Origin: Nocardioides allogilvus
GTDB lineage: Bacteria; Actinomycetota; Actinomycetes; Propionibacteriales; Nocardioidaceae
Assembly: GCF_003047285.1 (NCBI RefSeq)
Contig: NZ_PZYX01000013.1
Span: forward strand, 1-64,000
Length of the DNA: 64,000 nt
Direction: 5' to 3'
Each line of letters begins with the position of its first letter. The stretch's first letter is position 1. Shown in pieces: positions 1-8,235 of this stretch. The translations under genes and the position numbers were made by a program. Under the pieces are notes generated by a model. The model saw only the letters and a list, made by a program, of their open reading frames with translations, searched no databases and was not told the DNA's origin.

Positions 1-45
1 GAACCCGAGATCGGAGCCCACGACCTGCCCGCACTCACCGCCTGA
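1..45 (+). CDS. C-terminal tail of an unidentified protein (partial)
   Basis: The first 14 codons read in frame 1 without a stop and end at TGA, positions 43-45, giving a tail that ends HDLPALTA. Too little is visible to recognise a family. The reading frame is plausible because codon third positions are GC-rich, but a chance open stretch of this length cannot be excluded. Confidence 0.3.
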   Translation, partial: EPEIGAHDLPALTA

Positions 46-189
46 ACCACCAACGAAGGAGAACGCAGCGCTACACCACTACCTGGGACTTGACCCAGGA
101 TCCCGCACCGGGTCGTTCCGCGAGCCCATCGGCAACCGAGAGCGCCAGATCGGGAGCTTCCTGTCGGGGCCGTCGCCTACTGTCCCGGT

Positions 190-1215
190 ATGCAAGAGGA
201 TCGACGCTTTCACCAACTGAACGAGGAGTTCTACTCGGGCAACACCCCGAGCACGTACTTCCGCGATCGACTGACGCTGCTGGCTCTCCGAGCGGCGAAG
301 CCCGAGGCGTTGGTCGATGCGGCCGGAAACGGCATCCTGTGGGGCCAACTCTGGATCGCAAGCGACGACGAGGGCAATGCCGAGATGCCAGAGGGCTACG
401 AGGACGCCGCCCGCACCCGGTTCATCGCCACCGAATCCCAGGTCCTGTTCCATCACACAGTCGAGGCGTTGCTGCGGATGGTGCTGGCCCACGAGGGTCG
501 GCCGGAGTGCCCGTGGCTTGAGATTGCAGCTCAGAAGGATCACGGAGCGTTTCGGGTCGCCGTTGCGGAGCTTGCGAAGTCGTCCTGGTCGGAGGAGCGG
601 ACCGCCCGGATCGCTGAGGTGCTCATGGGCGGGGTGCCGAAGGAGCCCACGCCAGAATGGATCGAGCACCGTGACAACGCGATCCGCCTCATCCGCATGC
701 TTGCAGCTCGGCTCAACTCGCAGAGCACCCTGTACAACGCCGCTAAGCACGGGCTGACGATGATCGGCGGCACCGCCTCCATCCACTTCGTCCCTGCCGC
801 CCAGAACCCGGATGAGCCTGAGTTCGACCCGGCGGCACCCTCCGCGCGCGTCATCAACGAGCGGGGCGTCGTTGGCGCCAACGGCATCAACGACGTCTAC
901 CTGGAGCGGGAGGGCAAGGCCAAGACCGGCTACACCTGGCATCACGTCACCCGCTGGTTCAGCCCAGAGGAGGCAGCGCTCCTCACGCACGTCTCGTTGA
1001 TCTTGATGGATGCCCTCTGGGCTGTCGCGAAGGTCCGCTACCTGGATCAAGCGCCGCCAGTCCGAATGCAGTGGATCAACGGTGAGGTATTCGACGCGCT
1101 TGGCAAGATCGAGCGGGGCGGCCCCATTCAGACGTGGCGTAGGCAGGTGGCAACCGAGATGGCCGATCGCCCGCGGGCTGAGGAGGGTACCGGTGACTCA
1201 CCCGACTCGGGGTGA
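190..1215 (+). CDS. Hypothetical protein, 341 aa
   Basis: I do not recognise the family. The protein is soluble-looking and has no signal peptide or membrane segment. It contains a mixed acidic and basic sequence with a segment rich in His, Glu and Leu (ESQVLFHHTVEALLRMVL, about residues 82-99) that looks helical. The ATG start is supported by a TACTGT hexamer at 178-183, exactly 6 nt before the start, the spacing seen at many genes here and suggestive of a leaderless transcript. It converges on the next gene (1308-2135). Its codon use looks somewhat less GC-rich than the housekeeping genes further right, so it may be accessory, but this is by eye only. Confidence 0.7.
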   Translation: MQEDRRFHQLNEEFYSGNTPSTYFRDRLTLLALRAAKPEALVDAAGNGILWGQLWIASDDEGNAEMPEGYEDAARTRFIATESQVLFHHTVEALLRMVLAHEGRPECPWLEIAAQKDHGAFRVAVAELAKSSWSEERTARIAEVLMGGVPKEPTPEWIEHRDNAIRLIRMLAARLNSQSTLYNAAKHGLTMIGGTASIHFVPAAQNPDEPEFDPAAPSARVINERGVVGANGINDVYLEREGKAKTGYTWHHVTRWFSPEEAALLTHVSLILMDALWAVAKVRYLDQAPPVRMQWINGEVFDALGKIERGGPIQTWRRQVATEMADRPRAEEGTGDSPDSG

Positions 1216-1307
1216 CGACTACGGCACGCCTTTGCCTGCGGCGGATCCGCGTGGTGGCACAGGAGAGACCTCGCGGGGGGCGCGATCGGGAGTAAGTCCC
1301 CCGCCGC

Positions 1308-2135
1308 CTAATGGAACAGGGACAGATCGCTTGTCTCGCTGAGGTCGCGAAAGCGCTTATCCCACGCTGACTCGCCGCGCTGCCGGATGCGCTCTATTGC
1401 CTCCTGCGGCAGGATGCCCGCAAGGGCGACCTCGTCGATGATGGCTTCGACGATTTCACGACCCTGCAGCGCCACACGCGCTGCGTTCGTGCTGCGGGGC
1501 TCGTCGAGGCCGACAAACCCGCGGCGAGTCTCGTCGTCGTCATCGTCAGCGGCGACGAAGACCAGCAGGTGCCGGCGAGCCCCGCCCTCGCCCTTCTGCC
1601 ACAGGCATCGCCCGAAGCGCACCTGCAGGGGCTCGTCCTGCACTCCGATCCGCCGCAGGTCGAAGTAGTGGGTGGTCTCACCCTCGTTCCGCAACCTTTG
1701 CTCGATGATGTGGTGCTCGAGCGTCTCGCTGTCCTCGAAACTCGGCGCGACCTCTGTGACGATCATGAGCGTGCGGTCCCCGGTGGCGTCGCGCTCGTCG
1801 TAATGCGATGGCGTGAGCGTGAGCCCGAGGAACTCTAGGCGCTCCGCGCGCACCTCCTCGACCTCGCGTAGTGCGACGGTGAAGTGCCACGCCCCGCCGT
1901 TGGTGTTGGAGTGGCTGTGAGTTCCGACTACCCATCGGGTGCCGTCGTCGCCCTCCAGGGCGGCGCTCTCCTTGCGAGCAGCGTTGAGGTCGTCGGTGAG
2001 CTGGTCGGCCGCCGCGTCGGCACAGTTGAAGCCGATCTCGACCTCACGTAGGAGTCGACGCGAGTGTCGTGAGGTCTTGCCCTCGCCCTCCGTCGAGTCC
2101 ACGTCGCGGAACTGGTCCAAGAGCTTCAGCATCAT
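1308..2135 (-). CDS. Hypothetical protein, 275 aa
   Basis: No family is recognised. The protein starts MMLKLLDQFRDVD, is soluble and acidic, and has a run of five aspartates (AADDDDDETRR) near residue 200. The reading frame stays open upstream as far as 2414, but that extension is Arg/Ser/Pro-rich and enters the tRNA/terminator region, so the ATG at 2135 is preferred. A perfect 12-bp palindrome TCAACATGTTGA (2137-2148) lies directly upstream of this start and could be an operator. The gene is convergent with 190-1215 and lies downstream of the 3' end of tRNA-Asn, a common place for accessory DNA. Confidence 0.6.
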   Translation of the reverse strand: MMLKLLDQFRDVDSTEGEGKTSRHSRRLLREVEIGFNCADAAADQLTDDLNAARKESAALEGDDGTRWVVGTHSHSNTNGGAWHFTVALREVEEVRAERLEFLGLTLTPSHYDERDATGDRTLMIVTEVAPSFEDSETLEHHIIEQRLRNEGETTHYFDLRRIGVQDEPLQVRFGRCLWQKGEGGARRHLLVFVAADDDDDETRRGFVGLDEPRSTNAARVALQGREIVEAIIDEVALAGILPQEAIERIRQRGESAWDKRFRDLSETSDLSLFH

Positions 2136-2136
2136 C

Positions 2137-2148
2137 TCAACATGTTGA
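2137..2148. promoter_or_regulatory. Palindrome abutting a start codon (candidate operator)
   Basis: TCAACATGTTGA is a perfect 12-bp inverted repeat ending one base before the ATG of the 275-aa hypothetical gene. Its position fits an autoregulatory operator, but no regulator is encoded nearby, so the role is inference. Confidence 0.3.
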
Positions 2149-2340
2149 CACGAGGCACCGACAGTCAGGGTCTCGGACTTCGGGCGTGTCCAAGCCGACA
2201 AGCCATCCGCTTGTGGTGAGCGACACGCGCTGCGCCGTGAGCACTGCCTACGAGGGACCTCGATTTGGTCCCGCCCTCCGAGCTTCGTTCGTGGCGAGTC
2301 GAGCGCACTGAACGATGCATAGCCGATGCACGGGACAAGC

Positions 2341-2383
2341 AAAACGGCCCGCGATCTGCGTTTCCGCAGGTCACGGGCCGTTT
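2341..2383. terminator. Bidirectional rho-independent-type terminator
   Basis: An inverted repeat pairs AAACGGCCCG (from 2342) with CGGGCCGTTT (to 2383), with an inner helix CTGCG/CGCAG around the loop. On the minus strand the stem is followed by T residues. It sits just after the 3' end of tRNA-Asn and would terminate it, while also insulating the hypothetical gene to the left. Confidence 0.75.
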
Positions 2384-2390
2384 CTGGGTG

Positions 2391-2463
2391 CTCCCCCGAT
2401 TGGACTCGAACCAATAACCCTCCGGTTAACAGCCGAATGCTCTGCCAGTTGAGCTACAGGGGA
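2391..2463 (-). tRNA. tRNA-Asn (anticodon GTT)
   Basis: On the minus strand the 73-nt sequence folds as a cloverleaf. The acceptor arm is TCCCCTG paired with CGGGGGA, with discriminator base G. The D-arm is GCTC...GAGC, the anticodon stem CGG/CCG encloses loop CTGTTAA with anticodon GTT, and the T-loop is GGTTCGAGTCC. The 3' CCA is not encoded. A terminator-like hairpin follows directly. No att-type repeat or integrase was seen nearby. Confidence 0.95.
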
Positions 2464-2526
2464 TCGCTTGTGCAGCGGGTGAAACCTTAGCAAGTCCGAT
2501 CGGGTGGTGAGAAATCAGGAGTGCAT

Positions 2527-3033
2527 CTAGAGACCCACGTCGGCACGGGCCGCGGCCAGCGCAGCCGCGGAGGCCCGGGCAACGGCCGGGTCGTCGGGGT
2601 CCACGCCCTCGTCGTACTCGAAGAACCACTCGATCTCGCCGTGTCCGCGCGACGGACGGCGACCGATCACCCGGACGCCGCGGCGCCCTGCCAGGGGCAC
2701 GTGCCGCTGCAGCACCACGCTGGCCGTGACGCGTTCGCGGACGAGCTCGAGGAGTCGTCCCGGCTCGGTGAGGGCGTGGGAGTGGACGACCTTCTCCTCG
2801 CCCCACGCACCGACCAGCGAGACGCGGAGGGCGGATCCGTCGCGGTCCCAGTCGGCGGCCTCGACCCGCTCCCACGGCACCCGCACGACCGGGTCGGAGC
2901 CGATGTAGAAGGCGTCACGGGTCCCCGCGAGCACGACCCCGTCGACGCTCTCGCAGGAGGCGAGCACGCGCTCCCCCGCCGGCACGGCGAGCGGAGCCGG
3001 CGTCCTGCGCAACGACCTCACCAGCGACCTCAT
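2527..3033 (-). CDS. Conserved actinobacterial hypothetical protein downstream of dnaG, 168 aa
   Basis: The family has no function I can name. It reads as a soluble beta-rich protein in which the N-terminal half resembles a PH-like or GRAM-like fold (repeated short strands such as VDGVVLAGTRDAFYIG and VPWERVEAADWD). The C-terminus is alanine-rich and helical. The ATG at 3033 overlaps the TGA stop of dnaG as ATGA, so the two are probably translationally coupled in one transcript. The fold suggestion is inference; existence as a gene is well supported by coupling and codon use. Confidence 0.8.
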   Translation of the reverse strand: MRSLVRSLRRTPAPLAVPAGERVLASCESVDGVVLAGTRDAFYIGSDPVVRVPWERVEAADWDRDGSALRVSLVGAWGEEKVVHSHALTEPGRLLELVRERVTASVVLQRHVPLAGRRGVRVIGRRPSRGHGEIEWFFEYDEGVDPDDPAVARASAAALAAARADVGL

Positions 3034-5864
3034 TGGGTCTTCACCTGCTGGTCGCGCAGGTTGCGGCGGTACTGCTCGAGCGCGACCAGCTCACCGAACA
3101 TCTTGTTGTACGCCGCCGCGTGCTCGACCGGGTTGGTGCGCTGCAGGCGCGACTTCAGCTCGGCGATGCGCCGCATGGTGGTGAGCTCCTGGAGGCGGTA
3201 GACGTGCATGGCGACATAGGTCGCGGTCGGTGCGCTCGGGGTCAGGACCGGCTCCACACCGAGCTCGCTGATCGCCGAGGAGACAGCCGGATCGGCGACG
3301 GAGGACCGCACGCGGGTGCTCCACCCCTGGTCCTCGACACCGGCGGCCGGGCCACCGGCGGCGGCCACGGCCTCCCACACCCCGCGGTAGGTCGGGTGGC
3401 TGAAGTCGTCGGGTCCGACGCCGTTGATGACGCGACCGACGGAAGCCGGGTGCTGGATGACGATCTTGAGCGTCTCGCGCTCGATGGCGAACCGGGGGTC
3501 GCGCAGACTGGGCACCTGGGGCCGGGCCGGAGCGGCGGGCTCGGCGGATCCGTGGGCTGCCTGCGGCGTACGCCGATCGGCGGGCGGGCGAGAGGCCCGC
3601 GCGGCCGCACGGCGGACTTCGGAGCGCGCATCGTCGACGTCGACCCCGAGCATGCCCGCGATCTCGCGGGCGAAGGCGTCGACCTTCGACTTGTCGCGGA
3701 TGCTCGAGACCAGGCCGGCCGCCTCGCGCAGCGCATCGATCCGGCCGTCGGCGCGGTCGAGGTCGTACTTGGAGGCGACGTTGGTGAGCACGAAGCGGTA
3801 GAGCGGCTGCCGCTTGGCGACGAGCTCGCGCACTGCCGCGTCGCCCTTCTGGATCCGCAGGTCGCACGGGTCGAGGCCCTCGGGCTCGATCGCGACGTAG
3901 GTCTGGGAGACGAAGTTCTGGTCGCCGTTGAAGGCCTTGAGCGCCGCTGCCTGCCCGGCCGAGTCGCCGTCGAAGGTGAAGATGACCTCGCCGCGGAACT
4001 CCTCGTGGTCGTGCAGGAAGCGGCGCAGCACCCGCGCGTGGTCGTCGCCGAAGGCGGTGCCGCAGGTCGCGACGGCCGTCGGGACGCCGGCGAGGTGGCA
4101 GGCCATGACGTCGGTGTAGCCCTCGACCACGACGGCCTGCGACGAGCGCGCCATGTCCCGGCGCGCGAGGTCGATGCCGTAGAGCACCTGGCTCTTCTTG
4201 TAGATCGACGTCTCGGAGGTGTTGAGGTACTTCGCCTCGATCTTGTCGTCGTCGAAGATGCGCCGAGCGCCGAAGCCGATCGTGTCGCCGCTGGCATCGC
4301 GGATCGGCCACAGCAGTCGTCCCCGGAAGCGGTCGTAGACCGATCGGCCGGAGGCCACCAGCCCGGCAGCGATCGACTCCTCGTCGGTCAGGCCGCGCCC
4401 TCGCAGGTGCCTGGCCAGCGCCTCGCCGTCGCGGGGCGCGAAGCCGAGGCCGAAGGTCGCCGCGGCGTCCTTGTCGAAGCCGCGCTGCGTCAAGAAGTCG
4501 CGGGCAGCGACGGCGTCGGCAGTCTCCAGCTGGCCGGCGTAGAACTCCTGGGCGATCTTGTTGGCCTCGATCAAGCGGCCGCGGGCCGGCCCCCTCGGGC
4601 GCTCCGGCGGACCGTCGCCGTCCTCGCGACGCAGCTGGACGCCGTACTTGTCGGCGAGGCGCTCGACCGTCTCTCCGAAGCTGAGGCCGTCGATCTTCAT
4701 GAGGAAGGCGATGACGTCGCCGCCCTCCTGGCAGCCGAAGCAGTTGCCCGTGAGGATGTTGTCCTCGAGCGTGAAGGCGTGGCCTTCCGGTACCTCGGCG
4801 CAGAAGACCTCCTCGACGCGATCCGTCGGCTCGACGGACCGGACGACCCAACCGCGACGCGCATATGCCTTCGTGGTCGCGACGAAGCGCTCTCGGTGTT
4901 CGTCGATCAGGAAGAAGTTCTCCTGCAGGTCCTGGGAGACGAGGTGCACCCGGTGGAGGTCCGAGGGGTCGCGGCCCTCGAATCCCACCCGGGACTGGGT
5001 CGTGATCCCGTACGTCGCGATCCCCAGGCGAGTGCAGACGTCGCGAACGAACTCGAGGTTCTCCTTCTTTGCGGAATTGAGGATGACCGTGCCGTCGGCT
5101 GCGACGCACCCGTCCGCCGCGAAGTAGCCGGCGAGCCAACCGTAGAGATACGACACCGACTCGGTGAGAGACGGCAGCTCCTTGAAGAATGCGGGCAGAT
5201 CGTGGACCAAGAGGTTGGGACCGGAGCTGCTGGTGTGGCACTGCGGGAACCACTTGAGCATCACTGCGTCCTTGGGCGGGCACAGGAGTGCCATCGCGCC
5301 GGTGCCGGAACGAGTGCCGTCGCCGAACGTGAATCCGTGTGCGACTCCGAATGGGGACGGTCGCGAGCGACGGATCTTGGAGCCCGGGAACTTGGTGACC
5401 AAGGTGTCGCCGGCCTTGAGGTCCGACGTCAGCAGTTCCTTGGAGTTCTTGAGCCCCTTGCCCGAGCGGATGAACCAGCGGTGCCCGTCGGTGGCGTAGA
5501 GCTCCTTGACCTGCTGGTTGCGCGTCACCGTGATCTTGTGGAGCCGCTGGACGCCGTACGACTTGAAGGGCGCATCAACCCACTGCGCGTTGGCACCGAG
5601 AACCCGATGGATGCCCCCGGCGAGGTCGCGAATCTCTTGGATCCCCTCACTCGTCAGGACCCGGGTCTCACCAGCGAGGCAGTGGAAGAACCCGCGCGAG
5701 GGCGTGACGTGGAAGGAGGGCGACTTCTCGTCGTGGAAGGGGCACAGCCCCTTGAGAGAGCCGCCGCCGGCCTTGCGGAGGGTGACATAGCCGGACACGA
5801 CGTCGTCGATGCGTGCCTTCTCGCGCACTTCTGAGATGTCGTCCTCGCGGATCCTGCCTGCCAC
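3030..5864 (-). CDS. dnaG: DNA primase DnaG, intein-containing precursor (944 aa; 631 aa after splicing)
   Basis: Synthesises RNA primers for replication. The N-terminal CHC2 zinc finger (C41, H44, then C375 and C378) is split by a 313-residue intein at residues 62-374. The TOPRIM catalytic core follows with EGYTDV and the acidic pair in FTFDGDSAG, and the C-terminal DnaB-interacting region ends at VKTQ. The mature length of 631 aa is normal for the family. The start is a GTG at 5864 preceded 7 nt upstream by TAGACT (5872-5877); the frame is open further upstream but runs into the divergent holin-type gene's promoter. The stop overlaps the next gene's start. The protein can only bind zinc after splicing, because the intein interrupts the ligand set. 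Confidence 0.95.
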   Translation of the reverse strand: MAGRIREDDISEVREKARIDDVVSGYVTLRKAGGGSLKGLCPFHDEKSPSFHVTPSRGFFHCLAGETRVLTSEGIQEIRDLAGGIHRVLGANAQWVDAPFKSYGVQRLHKITVTRNQQVKELYATDGHRWFIRSGKGLKNSKELLTSDLKAGDTLVTKFPGSKIRRSRPSPFGVAHGFTFGDGTRSGTGAMALLCPPKDAVMLKWFPQCHTSSSGPNLLVHDLPAFFKELPSLTESVSYLYGWLAGYFAADGCVAADGTVILNSAKKENLEFVRDVCTRLGIATYGITTQSRVGFEGRDPSDLHRVHLVSQDLQENFFLIDEHRERFVATTKAYARRGWVVRSVEPTDRVEEVFCAEVPEGHAFTLEDNILTGNCFGCQEGGDVIAFLMKIDGLSFGETVERLADKYGVQLRREDGDGPPERPRGPARGRLIEANKIAQEFYAGQLETADAVAARDFLTQRGFDKDAAATFGLGFAPRDGEALARHLRGRGLTDEESIAAGLVASGRSVYDRFRGRLLWPIRDASGDTIGFGARRIFDDDKIEAKYLNTSETSIYKKSQVLYGIDLARRDMARSSQAVVVEGYTDVMACHLAGVPTAVATCGTAFGDDHARVLRRFLHDHEEFRGEVIFTFDGDSAGQAAALKAFNGDQNFVSQTYVAIEPEGLDPCDLRIQKGDAAVRELVAKRQPLYRFVLTNVASKYDLDRADGRIDALREAAGLVSSIRDKSKVDAFAREIAGMLGVDVDDARSEVRRAAARASRPPADRRTPQAAHGSAEPAAPARPQVPSLRDPRFAIERETLKIVIQHPASVGRVINGVGPDDFSHPTYRGVWEAVAAAGGPAAGVEDQGWSTRVRSSVADPAVSSAISELGVEPVLTPSAPTATYVAMHVYRLQELTTMRRIAELKSRLQRTNPVEHAAAYNKMFGELVALEQYRRNLRDQQVKTQ
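4743..5681 (-). mobile_element. Intein with LAGLIDADG homing endonuclease inside dnaG (313 aa)
   Basis: The intein begins with Cys1 in block A (CLAGETRVLTSEG). Block B is TDGHRWF (intein residues 64-70, conserved His). There are two LAGLIDADG-type motifs: AHGFTFGDG (about 114-122) and LAGYFAADG (about 183-191), both keeping their terminal acidic residue. Block F is VFCAEVPEGHAFTL, and the end is NILTGN followed by extein Cys+1. The junctions are FFH/C and N/CFGC. The penultimate residue is Gly rather than the usual His. The DNA looks lower in GC than the flanking exteins, consistent with acquisition. Boundaries follow from restoring an uninterrupted DnaG zinc finger. Confidence 0.95.
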
Positions 5865-5949
5865 GTGGCGGAGTCTACGGGCGCCCACCCCCACCCGTAG
5901 GGGCGGAGGACATTCGATTCCGCGCGCCGACTTTGGCACTGTGGATCTC

Positions 5950-6351
5950 ATGACCCACCACACCGGAGACGACCAGACTCTCGGGGCGCTGGTCCACCAG
6001 CTGACCACGCAGGTCCCCGAGCTCATCCGCTCCGAGATCAGGCTCGCGCAGGCCGAGGTGGCCCAGAAGGGCAAGGCCGCCGGGCTCGGGATCGGCATGT
6101 TCAGCGTGTCCGGGCTGCTGGGGTTCTTCGCCCTCGCCACGCTCGTCGCGGCAGCGGTGCTTGCGCTCGCCCTGGTGCTGGACGCCTGGCTGGCCGCGCT
6201 GGTCGTGGCGTGCGTGCTGCTGGTCGCGGCCGCGATCGCCGGCCTCGTCGGCAAGAAGAAGGTGGCCGCCGCCGGACCGCCGAAGCCCGAGCTGGCCATC
6301 GCCGGGCTCCAGGAGGACCTCAACGTCGTGAAGGGGAACCGCCATGTCTGA
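5950..6351 (+). CDS. Phage-holin-family (actinobacterial Holin-X/DUF1469-like) membrane protein, 133 aa
   Basis: A cytoplasmic N-terminal amphipathic segment (LVHQLTTQVPELIRSEIRLA) is followed by two long hydrophobic helices at about residues 53-75 and 82-103, then a short basic tail with KKK. This is the layout of the actinobacterial 'putative holin superfamily III' proteins, which are chromosomal and not phage-borne. It is the first gene of a small cluster; the next gene overlaps it by 8 bases. The ATG at 5950 is chosen because MTHHTGDDQTLG is the usual type of N-terminus; an in-frame GTG at 5941 is possible. Role in the envelope is inference. Confidence 0.85.
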   Translation: MTHHTGDDQTLGALVHQLTTQVPELIRSEIRLAQAEVAQKGKAAGLGIGMFSVSGLLGFFALATLVAAAVLALALVLDAWLAALVVACVLLVAAAIAGLVGKKKVAAAGPPKPELAIAGLQEDLNVVKGNRHV

Positions 6352-6592
6352 ACAGAAGAGCCCCGCCCAGCTCGAGGCGGAGATCGAGGCCCAGCGCCTC
6401 GGGCTCGCCGAGACGGTGGACCAGCTCACCGCCAAGCTCGACGTGAAGTCACATGCCCGGGCTCGAGCGGCGGAGGCGCGCGACCGGGCCACCACCGCGG
6501 ACGGCAAGCCACGACCTGAGGTCGTCGCGGCGGCCGGCGCGCTGGTCGCCGTCGTTGTCGCCCTCGTCGCCCTGCGCCGTCACCGCCGCTGA
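6344..6592 (+). CDS. DUF3618-family protein, 82 aa
   Basis: The protein has the DUF3618 pattern: an N-terminal region pairing acidic and leucine residues (LEAEIEAQRLGLAETVDQL) that forms an amphipathic helix, a linker, and one C-terminal transmembrane helix (about residues 57-77) ending in RRHRR. It overlaps the holin-family gene by 8 bases, so the two are likely coupled. This trio with the following YtxH-like gene is common in actinobacteria; a shared role at the membrane is inferred, not shown. Confidence 0.85.
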   Translation: MSEQKSPAQLEAEIEAQRLGLAETVDQLTAKLDVKSHARARAAEARDRATTADGKPRPEVVAAAGALVAVVVALVALRRHRR

Positions 6593-6624
6593 CCACCTCA
6601 ACGAACACCACAGGGAGCAATGCC

Positions 6625-6942
6625 ATGAAGAAGCTCGTACTACTCGCAGCCGGCGGAGTCGGCTATGTCCTGGGCGCCCGCGCCGGACGCGGCCGCTACG
6701 ACCAGATCGCCGGTCTGGCCACGAAGGTGAAGCAGGACCCGCGCGTCCAGGACGCCGCGCACCACGCCACCGAGACGGCTCGGGCGCAGGCCCCGGTCGT
6801 CAAGGACAAGGTGAGCTCGGCGGCCGGAGCGGCCGCCGACAAGGTGCGACCGTCCGGCTCGCACGCCGACCTGGAGTCACAGCTCAACCCGGACAACGTG
6901 GCCCTCCAGGACAACCCCTACCCCCAGGGCAACCTGCCCTGA
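6625..6942 (+). CDS. YtxH-like small membrane-anchored protein, 105 aa
   Basis: The N-terminus MKKLVLLAAGGVGYVLGARAG is a short hydrophobic segment with a Gly-rich YxLG motif, followed by AGRGRYDQI and an alanine/lysine-rich helix, as in actinobacterial YtxH-type proteins. A ribosome-binding site (AGGGAGC) lies 7-10 bases before the ATG. It is the third gene of the holin-DUF3618 cluster. Function unknown; possibly an envelope-associated stress protein. Confidence 0.75.
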   Translation: MKKLVLLAAGGVGYVLGARAGRGRYDQIAGLATKVKQDPRVQDAAHHATETARAQAPVVKDKVSSAAGAAADKVRPSGSHADLESQLNPDNVALQDNPYPQGNLP

Positions 6943-6957
6943 GCCCGCAGCCCACCG

Positions 6958-8223
6958 TCAGCGCGTCAGCTCGGCGTGCCGGTTGGTCGCGCGCGCATCG
7001 GTGTAGGAGGCCACCTGGTCGACGATCACCCGGCGGCGGGCCGAGTCGTCCCCGGCGGCGTGCCAGTCCTCGACGAAGGACGGGTCGAGCCCGTCGGGGC
7101 CGAGCGCCCACAGCGCCTCGAACAGCTCGGCCATCAGGGTGCGCTGGCGCTCCATCAGGTCGACCCGGTCCTGGGCCTGCATGACGTAGTGGGCGGCGAT
7201 CCCCTTGAGGATGCCGATCTCGATCTCGGTCTCCCGGGGCACCACCAGGTCCGCGCGGTGGCGGACGAAGGGGCCGTCGGACGCGGCGAAGGTGGCCGCC
7301 TGCACGCTGCCGCAGAACCGGCCGATGAGGTCGCTGGTGAGGTTCTTGATCGCGGCGAGCGAGCGCCGGCTCCCGTCGTACGGCGCCTGCGGCCAGCTCG
7401 CCTGGGCGCGCATCGACGCCAGGGACGCCGAGAGCTCCGCGTCGTCGCAGTCGGGGAGGTACCACGCGCGCACCGTCTCCCACAGCGCGTCGAGGTCGAG
7501 CCGGGTGAGGTCGAGCCGGGCCGCGACGATGCCGTCCTCGACGTCGTGGACGGAGTAGGCCACGTCGTCGGCGAGGTCCATCACCTGCGCCTCGAGGCAC
7601 TTGCGGGTGCCGGCGATCCCCTGCCGCAGCCAGTCGAAGACCGCGCGGTCGTCGTCGTAGACGCCGAACTTGACCACGAAGCGCGGGGTGCCGTCGGCGT
7701 GCACTCCCCCGGGGTCGGTCGCCAGTGACCGGGTCCATGGGTACTTCGTGCACGCGTCGAGCGTGGCGCGGGTGAGGTTGAGGCCCACCGACCCGGACTC
7801 GTCGAACGTCTTGGCCTCCAGCCGCGTCAGCAGCCGCAGCGTCTGGGCGTTGCCCTCGAAACCGCCGCAGTCCTGGCTCAGCCCGGCCAGCGCGCGCTCG
7901 CCGTTGTGGCCGAAGGGCGGGTGGCCGAGGTCGTGGGCGAGCGCCGCGGTCTCGGTGACGTCGGGGTGGCAGCCGAGCGCCCGGGCCAGGTCGCGCGCCA
8001 CCTGGGCGACCTCGAGGCTGTGGGTCAGGCGGTTGCGCACGAAGTCGTCGGACTGCGGGCCGACCACCTGGGTCTTGGCCGCGAGCCGCCGCGAGGCCGC
8101 TGCGTGCACCACTCGGGCGCGGTCGCGCTCGAAGGCGGTGCGAACCGGCGCGTCCACCCGCTTGGGCGGCTCCGCGACCAGGCGCTCGCGGTCGGCGTCG
8201 CCGTACAGCTCCTCGATGCTCAT
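6958..8223 (-). CDS. dgt: Deoxyguanosinetriphosphate triphosphohydrolase-like protein
   Basis: An HD-superfamily phosphohydrolase, 421 aa, of the dGTPase group that splits dNTPs to nucleosides and triphosphate. The metal-binding HD pattern is visible: His in NRLTHSLEVAQVAR, HD in ALAHDLGHPPFGHNGE, and a later Asp in VMDLADDVAYSVHDVEDG. Location near dnaG is usual in actinobacteria and fits a role in dNTP pool control. The ATG start (MSIEELYGD) has a TAGGCT hexamer 9 nt upstream. It converges on the YtxH-like gene and is followed upstream by the GntR regulator in the same direction. Confidence 0.9.
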   Translation of the reverse strand: MSIEELYGDADRERLVAEPPKRVDAPVRTAFERDRARVVHAAASRRLAAKTQVVGPQSDDFVRNRLTHSLEVAQVARDLARALGCHPDVTETAALAHDLGHPPFGHNGERALAGLSQDCGGFEGNAQTLRLLTRLEAKTFDESGSVGLNLTRATLDACTKYPWTRSLATDPGGVHADGTPRFVVKFGVYDDDRAVFDWLRQGIAGTRKCLEAQVMDLADDVAYSVHDVEDGIVAARLDLTRLDLDALWETVRAWYLPDCDDAELSASLASMRAQASWPQAPYDGSRRSLAAIKNLTSDLIGRFCGSVQAATFAASDGPFVRHRADLVVPRETEIEIGILKGIAAHYVMQAQDRVDLMERQRTLMAELFEALWALGPDGLDPSFVEDWHAAGDDSARRRVIVDQVASYTDARATNRHAELTR

Positions 8224-8235
8224 CGACTCGCGAGC

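Noticed and set aside
81-99. Hairpin CCTGGG-ACTTGA-CCCAGG as a terminator
   Set aside because: Arms of only 6 bp and no T-run; too weak to call without the upstream gene being identified.
3033-5834. A 933-codon plus-strand frame opposite dnaG
   Set aside because: It is antisense to all DnaG and intein motifs and has shadow-type composition.
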